The position numbers were made by a program, and so were the translations under genes. From Acidobacteriota bacterium (GTDB lineage: Bacteria > Acidobacteriota > Terriglobia > Terriglobales > Acidobacteriaceae): a stretch of 12,715 nt of DNA. Each line of letters opens with the position of its first letter. Position 1 is the stretch's first letter. The DNA lies in assembly GCA_021798655.1 (NCBI GenBank), contig JAJZFE010000454.1, forward strand, positions 1 through 12,715. The letters run 5' to 3'. Positions 1-5,676 of this stretch are shown here, piece after piece. The notes under the pieces were generated by a model, which was given only the letters and a program-made list of their open reading frames with translations, did not search any database and was not told the DNA's origin.

Positions 1-101
1 AGATCCGGCAGCGGTACAAGTTCAACCGGCGCACGCCGTATGACTTCTACGCCCACTCGGGCGACCAGGTGCAGGACGTGGACTTCGGCGTCGGCATCTA
101 A
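1..101 (+). CDS. 3' end of an unidentified gene, possible outer-membrane beta-barrel (partial)
   Basis: Only the last 32 codons are present, read from position 3 to the TAA at 99-101; the 5' part lies outside the window. The peptide is polar and aromatic and ends DVDFGVGI. Hydrophobic residues alternate at positions -1, -3, -5 and -7 from the C-terminus (I, V, F, V), as in the last strand of an outer-membrane beta-barrel, although the usual terminal Phe/Trp is replaced by Ile. Codon use matches the neighbouring genes, so this is probably a real reading frame. I do not recognise the family; the barrel idea is inference from the last few residues only. Confidence 0.5.
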   Translation, partial: IRQRYKFNRRTPYDFYAHSGDQVQDVDFGVGI

Positions 102-150
102 GAGACCTCTGAATCAAGTCCCGTACGATGCGCGCGGTGTCTGACAAGAC

Positions 151-175
151 GCAGATTCCCTGCGGGAATGACAAA
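151..175. repeat. Intergenic repeat unit, copy 1
   Basis: The segment starts GCAGATTCC and ends GGAATGACAAA, with ATTCCC and GGGAAT forming a 6-bp stem around a TGC loop. A related copy with a longer centre lies at 4582-4615, and a half copy (GGGGAATGACAAA) near 4624-4636. All are intergenic. Similar dispersed palindromic units are common in acidobacterial genomes (recollection, not a search). Confidence 0.5.
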
Positions 176-191
176 GAAACATACATCCTCC

Positions 192-230
192 AGACTCGAT
201 CAGAGTCTCGCGGGGCCCGCCGCGCGGGAC
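192..230. other. Hairpins in the intergenic region upstream of moaA
   Basis: AGACTC (192-197) and GAGTCT (203-208) form a 6-bp stem with a 5-nt loop. A GC-rich, self-complementary stretch around GGGGCCC follows directly. With no T-run after it, this is not a textbook intrinsic terminator, but it may be the 3' structure of the gene ending at 101. The rest of the 103-326 gap holds one repeat copy and an A-rich stretch (about 278-306) before moaA. Confidence 0.3.
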
Positions 231-326
231 GGTGCCGCAATGCCTGCAACAGGCTGCGTGTTGATGCCGCCATCGTAACCAACGACAAAACGACAAAAAC
301 AACGACAAGCAGCGTACCCTAACACT

Positions 327-1400
327 ATGGGCTCTTCGTCTCCCATTCTGGATGCAGCACCCCCGACGGTGACGCCGTCGGCCGAGGCGCGCCTGCGCGA
401 CAGCCACGGACGGCTGATCACCGACCTGCGACTCTCCGTGACCGACCGCTGCAACTATCGGTGCGTGTACTGCCGCACCGGAACCGACGGGGCGCAGTAC
501 GCCGACCTGCCGATGGAGGAGTACGCGCGGCTGCTGCGGATCTTCGTCTCGCTGGGTATTGAGAAGGTGCGGCTGACCGGCGGCGAGCCGCTGCTGCGCG
601 CAGGGCTGCTGGACCTGGTGCGCGAGGTCGCGTCGCTGAAGAGCCCGTTCACGCCGCAGCCGATGGACGTGGCGCTGACGACAAACGGGCATCTGCTGGA
701 GCCGTTGGCGCAGCCGCTGAAGGATGCCGGACTGTCGCGCATCACCATCAGCATGGACGCGGTGGACGCGGAGACGTTTGCGCGGATCACGCGCGTGCCG
801 GGCAGCTTTGAGCGTGTGCAGGCGGGGATTCGCGCGGCGCAGGCGGCCGGGCTGGGGCCGATCAAGATCAACTGCGTGCTGCTGCGCGGCTTCAACGACG
901 ACCAGATTGAAGCGTTCGCGGAGTTCAGCCGCAGAGAAGGCGTGGTCGTGCGGTTCATCGAGTTCATGCCGCTGGAAGAGCCCTCAGCGGATGGGAACGC
1001 GCGGACGTGGAGCCCGGCGACGGTCGTGCCGATGAGCGAGATTGTGGCGCGGCTGAACGCGGTGCGGCCGCTGGTGGCGCTGCCGGCCAACCATCTCTCC
1101 GAGACCGCGCGGCGGTTCACGTTCGACGACGGTGTGGGCGAGATCGGCATTATCGCGCCGGTGTCGCAGCCCTTTTGCGGGCACTGCAGCCGGGTGCGGC
1201 TGACCAGCGATGGCAAGGTGCGGACCTGCCTGTTTTCCCAATTTGATCACGACCTGGTCGGTCCGATGCGCCGCGGTGCAACCGATGACGATCTGCGGCA
1301 ACGGATTCGCGGTATGATCGTGCACAAGGAGGCGCGCCACCACATCGGCGAGCCGGACTTCCTGAAGCCTTCCCGCAGCATGGTACACATTGGCGGTTGA
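327..1400 (+). CDS. moaA: GTP 3',8-cyclase MoaA (molybdenum cofactor biosynthesis)
   Basis: This radical-SAM enzyme converts GTP to 3',8-cyclo-7,8-dihydro-GTP, the first step of molybdopterin synthesis in the cytoplasm. The 357-residue product is full length (family about 330-360). The SAM-binding [4Fe-4S] cluster motif is C42-x3-C46-x2-C49, followed by the TGGEPLL motif (84-90). The second, substrate-binding cluster uses C284, C287 and C301. The protein ends in the Gly-Gly tail (356-357) that family knowledge says is needed for catalysis, so the enzyme looks intact. The first ~25 residues are a variable leader before the conserved DLRLSVTDRCNYRC block. No Shine-Dalgarno precedes the ATG; a TACCCT hexamer at 315-320 ends 6 nt before it, which could mean a leaderless mRNA. 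No other moa or mob gene is nearby, so the gene appears to stand alone. Confidence 0.97.
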   Translation: MGSSSPILDAAPPTVTPSAEARLRDSHGRLITDLRLSVTDRCNYRCVYCRTGTDGAQYADLPMEEYARLLRIFVSLGIEKVRLTGGEPLLRAGLLDLVREVASLKSPFTPQPMDVALTTNGHLLEPLAQPLKDAGLSRITISMDAVDAETFARITRVPGSFERVQAGIRAAQAAGLGPIKINCVLLRGFNDDQIEAFAEFSRREGVVVRFIEFMPLEEPSADGNARTWSPATVVPMSEIVARLNAVRPLVALPANHLSETARRFTFDDGVGEIGIIAPVSQPFCGHCSRVRLTSDGKVRTCLFSQFDHDLVGPMRRGATDDDLRQRIRGMIVHKEARHHIGEPDFLKPSRSMVHIGG

Positions 1401-1550
1401 GCCACTGCACGACATCTTCCCCTCCAAAGACTCAGCCCCAGCGCTTCAAATCCTGCACGACTGTGTTGTGTTTTTCCTATCCGGTTATGCTGTTTGTCTG
1501 CGTTGCCAGAGAGATCTTGGGAACTCCTACCCCAACCTCGTGGACATGCC

Positions 1551-2669
1551 GTGAAAGAGAAGCGTCAGCTCGAAGCGATTGACTCCCGTCAGTTAGAGAC
1601 CCTGCGTGTGTTCCATGAGGTGGCGAGCGCGCTGACCTCGAGCCTGCAGCTGGACAACGTGCTGCGCACGATCATGGCGCAGATGGTGGACTACTTCGGG
1701 CCGGAGCAGTGGTCGCTGCTGCTGCTGGATGAAGACGCCCAGGACCTGCACTATGCGCTGTCGGCCGGCATTGATGAAGAGCTGCTGAAGGACGTGCGGC
1801 TGCCGCTGGGCGAAGGCATTGCGGGGTACGTGGCGTCGTCGGGCGATCCGCTGGTGGTGCCGGACGTTTCGGTGGACCCGGACTGGAGCCAGTACGCGGC
1901 CGCGCATCCGGAGCTGCACCTGCAGTCGATTGCGTGCCTGCCAGTACGCCACGGCGCGCGCACGCTGGCCGTGCTGCAGCTGCACAACTCCAAGCTGGAC
2001 CTGCTGCCGGACTCGTCGATCTCGTTTCTGCGTGTGCTGTGCGACTACACGGCCATTGCGCTGGAGAACGCGCGGCACGTGAACCTGATCCACAAGCTGA
2101 GCATCACCGATGACTGCACCGGGCTGTTCAACGCGCGGTGCCTGTACGACCGGCTGGCCGAGGAGATCGAAGTCTGCACGCCGGGCAGCACGCGGGTGGT
2201 GCCGATCCAGCAGGCGCACTTCTCGCTGCTGTTTCTGGACCTGGACCGGTTCAAGAGCATCAACGACACGCATGGCCACCTGATCGGGTCGCGGCTGCTG
2301 GCCGAGATCGGCAGCGTGATCAAGCGCACGATCGGCCCGGACCACGCGGCGTTCCGCTATGGCGGCGACGAGTTCGTATGCCTGCTGCGGCGGATGGACA
2401 AACCCGCTGCGTCGGTGCTGGCTGAAGAGCTGCGCGTGGCGCTGAATACGACGGCGTTCCTCGCCTCGTCGGGGATGAACATCGCCATCACCGGGAGCTT
2501 TGGGCTGGCGACGTTTCCGCAGGACGGCAGCACGCTGCAGGAGATTGTGCGCAGCGCGGACACGATGATGTACAACGCCAAGGCCGCGGGCCGCAACTGT
2601 CTGGCGGTGGCCGACTCCACGAAGCCACAGCTGAGCCTGCCACCGGTCAAAGGCTCACGCCACGATTAA
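1551..2669 (+). CDS. GAF-GGDEF cyclase, candidate Hypr (cGAMP-forming) enzyme
   Basis: Cytoplasmic signalling enzyme of 372 residues from the GTG at 1551: GAF domain (about 15-175), then GGDEF domain (about 186-353), with no membrane segment. GGDEF is at 271-275; metal ligands D230 and D273-E274 and phosphate-binding K344 and R348 are present. N238 matches PleD N335, but the guanine-reading Asp (PleD D344) is Ser247, in HLIGSRLL. Family knowledge: Hypr GGDEF enzymes of Geobacter and relatives carry this Ser and make 3',3'-cGAMP along with c-di-GMP and c-di-AMP. That product is therefore my inference; an ordinary diguanylate cyclase remains possible. The RxxD inhibitory site is absent. The start is uncertain: a TTG at 1494 would add 19 residues, and neither has a clear Shine-Dalgarno. 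The gene lies 150 nt after moaA and ends at a strong terminator, so it is probably its own transcript. Confidence 0.93.
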   Translation: MKEKRQLEAIDSRQLETLRVFHEVASALTSSLQLDNVLRTIMAQMVDYFGPEQWSLLLLDEDAQDLHYALSAGIDEELLKDVRLPLGEGIAGYVASSGDPLVVPDVSVDPDWSQYAAAHPELHLQSIACLPVRHGARTLAVLQLHNSKLDLLPDSSISFLRVLCDYTAIALENARHVNLIHKLSITDDCTGLFNARCLYDRLAEEIEVCTPGSTRVVPIQQAHFSLLFLDLDRFKSINDTHGHLIGSRLLAEIGSVIKRTIGPDHAAFRYGGDEFVCLLRRMDKPAASVLAEELRVALNTTAFLASSGMNIAITGSFGLATFPQDGSTLQEIVRSADTMMYNAKAAGRNCLAVADSTKPQLSLPPVKGSRHD

Positions 2670-2715
2670 ATCCGGCCGGTAGATTCCTTCAAAAGCAACG
2701 TTCTATGCGTCTGCG

Positions 2716-2752
2716 TGCGCGCCTCTGTCGTTGGACAGAGGCGCGCATTTTT
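2716..2752 (+). terminator. Intrinsic terminator of the GAF-GGDEF gene
   Basis: A perfect 14-bp stem (2716-2729 pairing with 2734-2747) closes a GTTG tetraloop and is followed at once by TTTTT (2748-2752). It lies 47 nt after the cyclase stop codon. This is a classic Rho-independent terminator and separates the cyclase from the TonB-domain gene. Confidence 0.92.
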
Positions 2753-2826
2753 GCGTTCTTCGGGTGAGCAGGAGGCGGGGTATCTTGTTGATAGAAAACG
2801 CAGTCTATTTTTCTTGAAAATATACG

Positions 2827-2856
2827 TTGACAATCGTACGATCTGCGGATTATGGT
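2827..2856 (+). promoter_or_regulatory. Sigma-70-type promoter of the TonB-domain gene, with palindrome
   Basis: A perfect TTGACA (-35, 2827-2832) is followed after 18 nt by TATGGT (-10, 2851-2856, 4 of 6). The predicted 5' leader is about 30 nt and contains a good Shine-Dalgarno. The 10-bp perfect palindrome ATCGTACGAT (2833-2842) sits directly after the -35 box, where a repressor could bind. An alternative overlapping pair is TTGAAA (about 2814) with TACGAT (2837-2842), spacing 17. Confidence 0.5.
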
Positions 2857-2877
2857 GGTGATGGATACTTCATGTCC

Positions 2878-2884
2878 AAAGGAG
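2878..2884 (+). promoter_or_regulatory. Shine-Dalgarno deciding the start at 2893
   Basis: AAAGGAG lies 8 nt before the ATG at 2893, and a signal peptide begins exactly there. An in-frame ATG at 2872 and a TTG at 2827 lie upstream. The 2872 start would read through the Shine-Dalgarno and bury the signal peptide, so 2893 is chosen. Confidence 0.85.
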
Positions 2885-2892
2885 ATTTCATC

Positions 2893-3432
2893 ATGCGTCT
2901 AGCTCTTGTGACCACCCTCGCCCTGCTTCCCGCCGCCGCGTTCGCTCAGTCCTCCAGCCAGACCACGATGGTTGCAGGTCTGGCCCAGCCGGCCGGCCTG
3001 TCGCGTGCCGCGTCCGCTTCGTCTTCCCCGGCCACGCCGTCGGTGGCGCTGGCACCGCTCCACCTGCATGACGTGGTGAAGACCGCGATGGTCTCGGTGC
3101 AGATGGATGAGTCCATCGCGCAGGGCGGCTCAATCTCGTACACGCTGATGGGTTCGGACAGCCAGCCGGAGTTTGTGCCGCCGGTGCTGATCCACACGGT
3201 GGGCCGCACGATGCCGGTCGAAGAGGCGTCCAACAGCGACGCGAAGGTGCTGCTGGGCTTCACGGTGGACGTGCAGGGCCGCCCCTGCGACATCCGCGTG
3301 CTGCGCTCCGACAGTGCCGCTGTCGACAAGGGCACCATCGATGCGGTGAGCCAGTACCGCTTCAAGCCGGCGACGTTCCAGAACGCGCCCGCGGTGGCGC
3401 ACCTGACGATGGAGATCAGCCTGCAGAAGTAA
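2893..3432 (+). CDS. Secreted protein with TonB C-terminal domain
   Basis: The product has 179 residues. A Sec signal peptide (1-19) has one Arg, a hydrophobic core and the cleavage site AFA-Q. A Ser/Ala/Pro-rich linker spans about 20-55. A TonB C-terminal-like domain covers about 95-179, with the family pattern LLGFTVDVQGRPCDIRVLRS followed by AVSQYRFKPA (152-161) and a final beta-strand. Classical TonB keeps an uncleaved N-terminal helix that contacts ExbB/ExbD. Here the AxA site predicts cleavage, so the domain would be free in the periplasm, and no exbB/exbD is nearby. It may be a periplasmic adaptor rather than an energy transducer; its partner is unknown. It is transcribed alone, between the terminator at 2716-2752 and the hairpin at 3492-3528. 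The domain call is fairly sure, the role is not. Confidence 0.85.
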   Translation: MRLALVTTLALLPAAAFAQSSSQTTMVAGLAQPAGLSRAASASSSPATPSVALAPLHLHDVVKTAMVSVQMDESIAQGGSISYTLMGSDSQPEFVPPVLIHTVGRTMPVEEASNSDAKVLLGFTVDVQGRPCDIRVLRSDSAAVDKGTIDAVSQYRFKPATFQNAPAVAHLTMEISLQK

Positions 3433-3491
3433 CGCTGCAGCGATGTAGAAGTAGCAGTCTGGATATTGAAGCAAAAGGCCACGATGTTCCC

Positions 3492-3528
3492 AAGCCCGCT
3501 GTCACGCCCTGTGCGCGACAGCGGGCTT
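3492..3528. terminator. Shared hairpin between convergent genes
   Basis: AAGCCCGCTGTC (3492-3503) and GACAGCGGGCTT (3517-3528) form a perfect 12-bp stem around a 13-nt loop. It lies between the + strand stop at 3432 and the minus-strand stop at 3552, so it could end both transcripts. Neither strand has a real T-tract beyond the stem, so it may act with Rho or only protect 3' ends. Confidence 0.6.
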
Positions 3529-3551
3529 CTGGCATTGCGGGGTAGCGGCGG

Positions 3552-4550
3552 CTACGGTTGCCGCGACTTGAGCTGCGGCTTGCGGGTATCGGGGAGGATG
3601 GCCTCGATGCTCTGCGGCGCGGCGGGGTGGATGCCGAAGTCCCATACGTTGAGGTTGAGTTCGTGGTCGCTGACGACCTCCACCAGGGCGTACTCGCCGG
3701 GGTCGAGCGGTGCGGTGGGTGTGAGCTGTAGCCAGTGTCCGCCGGGCAGCTCCTGCTCGCGCGTCTCGATAATCTCCGGCTGCGCGCGGCCGGTGTTGAG
3801 CCAGGCGAGTTTGAAGCTGTTGACCAGGCGCGAGTCCTGCAGCGGGCTGAGCCGTTCGATGACGTAGGCGCTGCCGGCCGCGCCACCGGCGGGCGTTTCG
3901 GCCTGCGGCGCGCCGTGGGTGTCCACCTGGAAGCCGGTGCCGGTGTCGGCGAGGTCGTCGCCGATGCGGACGTAGAAGACGGGGTTGGCAACATGCAGCT
4001 GCACGTCGGCGCGGGGATGCTTCAGCTCCAGGATGCGGTGCGGCGCGGAGAGCGGGTTGACGGTCTGCTGCAGCACGCCGTGCGCTCCTTCGCGGCTGAG
4101 GTCGGTGCCCTGCTGGGGCAGCGGCACCAGCTGCGGCGTGGCGCTGAAGGTATCGAGCGCGATGACACTCAGCTCCGGCGGCAGCCGCAGGCCGGGCTGC
4201 ACCAGCGGGCTGTAGGTGGCGCGGTCCGCCTCCTCTTTGGCCAGCGAAGGAGAGAGCACGGGGCGGTCGGCCTGCGCGGGCGCGTCCGCCGCAACGTGCG
4301 CGTGATACCAGGCGATGGTGGCGGGCAGATCGACGAGCTTGAGGGGAACCTCCTCCAGCTCGCCGTTGCGCTCGGCGCTGCGGTAGTCCACGACCTTGCC
4401 GACGACGCTGTAGCCGAGCACGGACTGGTAGCTGCCATCTTTGAGGATGAGCCGCGTGCGCTGGTAGACGGTGGTAGCCGCAGGGTCAGGCTGCTGCGCT
4501 GCGAGCGCGGTGGCGAGCATGAGGGCCGGGATGACGTTGGGTGCTCTCAT
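3552..4550 (-). CDS. Secreted protein of unknown function, acidobacterial type
   Basis: The 332-residue product begins with a plausible Sec signal peptide (MRAPNVIPALMLATALAAQQ). Near the N-terminus is a segment of the form RLILKDGSYQSV-x-GY followed by VVDYRSAERNGELEEVPL and VDLPATIAWYHAH. Recurrent acidobacterial secreted proteins of unknown function carry such a segment (recollection, not a search). The C-terminal half is beta-rich and ends with DPGEYALVEVVSD and LNLNVWDFGI, resembling a beta-sandwich. I know no enzymatic motif for it. The frame stays open upstream to 4682, but that start would overlap galU by 25 nt and bury the signal peptide, so the ATG at 4548-4550 is used. There is no clear Shine-Dalgarno. 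It lies 107 nt after galU, with a repeat in between, so co-transcription is uncertain. Confidence 0.8.
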   Translation of the reverse strand: MRAPNVIPALMLATALAAQQPDPAATTVYQRTRLILKDGSYQSVLGYSVVGKVVDYRSAERNGELEEVPLKLVDLPATIAWYHAHVAADAPAQADRPVLSPSLAKEEADRATYSPLVQPGLRLPPELSVIALDTFSATPQLVPLPQQGTDLSREGAHGVLQQTVNPLSAPHRILELKHPRADVQLHVANPVFYVRIGDDLADTGTGFQVDTHGAPQAETPAGGAAGSAYVIERLSPLQDSRLVNSFKLAWLNTGRAQPEIIETREQELPGGHWLQLTPTAPLDPGEYALVEVVSDHELNLNVWDFGIHPAAPQSIEAILPDTRKPQLKSRQP

Positions 4551-4567
4551 CGGTGCATGACTTTGTC

Positions 4568-4615
4568 CCGTAGCCGGAAATGCAGATTCCTGCGCTGCGC
4601 TACGGAATGACAAAA
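4568..4615. repeat. Intergenic inverted repeat with repeat unit copy 2
   Basis: CCGTAGC (4568-4574) pairs with GCTACGG (4599-4605), and inside it GGAA (4576-4579) pairs with TTCC (4587-4590), giving a branched hairpin. The stretch 4582-4615 matches the unit at 151-175 at both ends (GCAGATTCC…GGAATGACAAA) but has a longer centre; a half copy follows at about 4624-4636. It sits between galU and the downstream secreted protein on the minus strand and could stabilise or end the galU transcript. Confidence 0.5.
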
Positions 4616-4657
4616 GTAGCGCCGGGGAATGACAAATATTTCGAATGTCTTGTGTGA

Positions 4658-5536
4658 CTAGAAGTTCTTCGCCTTGAGCCACTCCCGGAAGGCCGGGCCG
4701 AGGTCTTCGCGTTCGAGTGCGAAGTCGACGGTGGCCTTGAGGAAGCCGAACTTATCTCCGGCGTCGTGGCGTGTGCCGGTGAAGCGGTAGCCGTAGACGC
4801 GCTCATACTGGATGAGCGCTTTGATGGCATCGGTGAGCTGCAGTTCGCCGCCTGTGCCGGGCTTGAGCTGCTCGATGAGTTCGAAGATGCGCGGGGTAAG
4901 GATGTAGCGGCCGATGATGGCGTTCTGGCTGGGAGCGTCCTGCGGGCGCGGCTTTTCGACCATGTCGGTGACGCGGAGCAGGCGGCTGTCGCTGGGATCG
5001 ACCGTGCAATCGAGGCAGCCGTAGTTCTGGATCGCATCGCCTTCGACGACCTCCGAGCCGAGGATGGAGGCCTGCGTTCTGGCGAAGGCCTCGACCATCT
5101 GCTTCATGCACGGTTCGCCGTGCGTGACGACATCATCGGGCAGGATGACGCAGAAGGGCTCGTCGCCGACGATCTCCTTGGCCTGCAGCACGGCGTGGCC
5201 CAGGCCGAGCGGCTCGGACTGGCGCGTGACGACGATGCGAGCCAGGTGCGTGATCTCGCGAACGGCCTCGAGCAGGTCGAGCTTGCCGCGGCGTTCGAGC
5301 GAGGCTTCCAGCTCCGGCGCGCGGTCGAAGTGATCCTCCATCGTGACCTTGCCGCGGCCGGTGATCAGGATCACCTCATCGCAGCCGGCGGCCACGGCCT
5401 CTTCCACGCTGTACTGCAGCAGCGGCTTATCCACCAGCGGCAGCATCTCCTTGGGCATCACCTTGGTCGCCGGCAGAAAGCGCGTACCCATACCTGCTGC
5501 CGGAATCACTGCCTTGCGAATCTTCATTGCTGCCAT
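4658..5536 (-). CDS. galU: UTP–glucose-1-phosphate uridylyltransferase GalU
   Basis: This cytoplasmic enzyme makes UDP-glucose and pyrophosphate from UTP and glucose-1-phosphate, feeding glycan, trehalose and UDP-glucuronate pathways. The product has 292 residues, typical for GalU. The nucleotide-binding signature GMGTRFLPATK (15-25) and KEMLPLVDKP (29-38) are intact. Further family motifs are ILPDDVV (131-137), YGCLD (172-176), VEKP (193-196), GRYIL (209-213) and GTGGELQLTDAI (227-238). Two ATG codons (residues 1 and 4) are possible starts; the first is used and neither has a strong Shine-Dalgarno. The gene lies 140 nt downstream of the DUF885 gene on the same strand. A nearby GT87 glycosyltransferase and an acyltransferase fit use of UDP-glucose in envelope glycan synthesis, though UDP-glucose has many users. 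Confidence 0.97.
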   Translation of the reverse strand: MAAMKIRKAVIPAAGMGTRFLPATKVMPKEMLPLVDKPLLQYSVEEAVAAGCDEVILITGRGKVTMEDHFDRAPELEASLERRGKLDLLEAVREITHLARIVVTRQSEPLGLGHAVLQAKEIVGDEPFCVILPDDVVTHGEPCMKQMVEAFARTQASILGSEVVEGDAIQNYGCLDCTVDPSDSRLLRVTDMVEKPRPQDAPSQNAIIGRYILTPRIFELIEQLKPGTGGELQLTDAIKALIQYERVYGYRFTGTRHDAGDKFGFLKATVDFALEREDLGPAFREWLKAKNF

Positions 5537-5676
5537 CGTTCTACCAGTCTCGTGTGCAAAGTGGTTCGCTCCGCAGGAGCGGAGGCCGGAATCATCATTT
5601 CATAAACTTCCGCGACAGGCTCTGGGATGGTGCGGTGTCGAATTGTGTTGCCTGCGGTGCCGGGTGGACGAGCGCG

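Noticed and set aside
128..322. A 64-codon open frame before moaA
   Set aside because: It runs through a palindromic intergenic repeat and a GC-rich hairpin, has no Shine-Dalgarno and no domain.
1494..1550. TTG start adding 19 residues to the GAF-GGDEF protein
   Set aside because: The extension has no recognisable content and no Shine-Dalgarno. The GTG at 1551 starts closer to the GAF domain; the choice is not certain.
1397..1582. A 61-codon open frame between moaA and the cyclase
   Set aside because: It begins with TTG overlapping the moaA stop, runs into the cyclase in another frame, and has no Shine-Dalgarno or recognisable sequence.
2670..2892. A cGAMP or c-di-GMP (GEMM) riboswitch near the cyclase
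   Set aside because: I looked for the conserved GEMM core in this gap and the other intergenic gaps and saw none; the gap holds a terminator, a promoter and a Shine-Dalgarno.
3735..4610. A 291-codon open frame on the + strand
   Set aside because: It is antisense to the secreted protein at 4550-3552, which has a signal peptide and sensible codon use; the + strand product has low-complexity Arg/Gly/Val composition.
4551..4682. A 44-residue N-terminal extension of the secreted protein downstream of galU
   Set aside because: It would overlap galU, translate an intergenic repeat and bury the signal peptide.
5569..5584. CTCCGC-AGGA-GCGGAG hairpin upstream of galU as a terminator
   Set aside because: The stem is only 6 bp and no T-tract follows on either strand; it is weak evidence for termination or attenuation.
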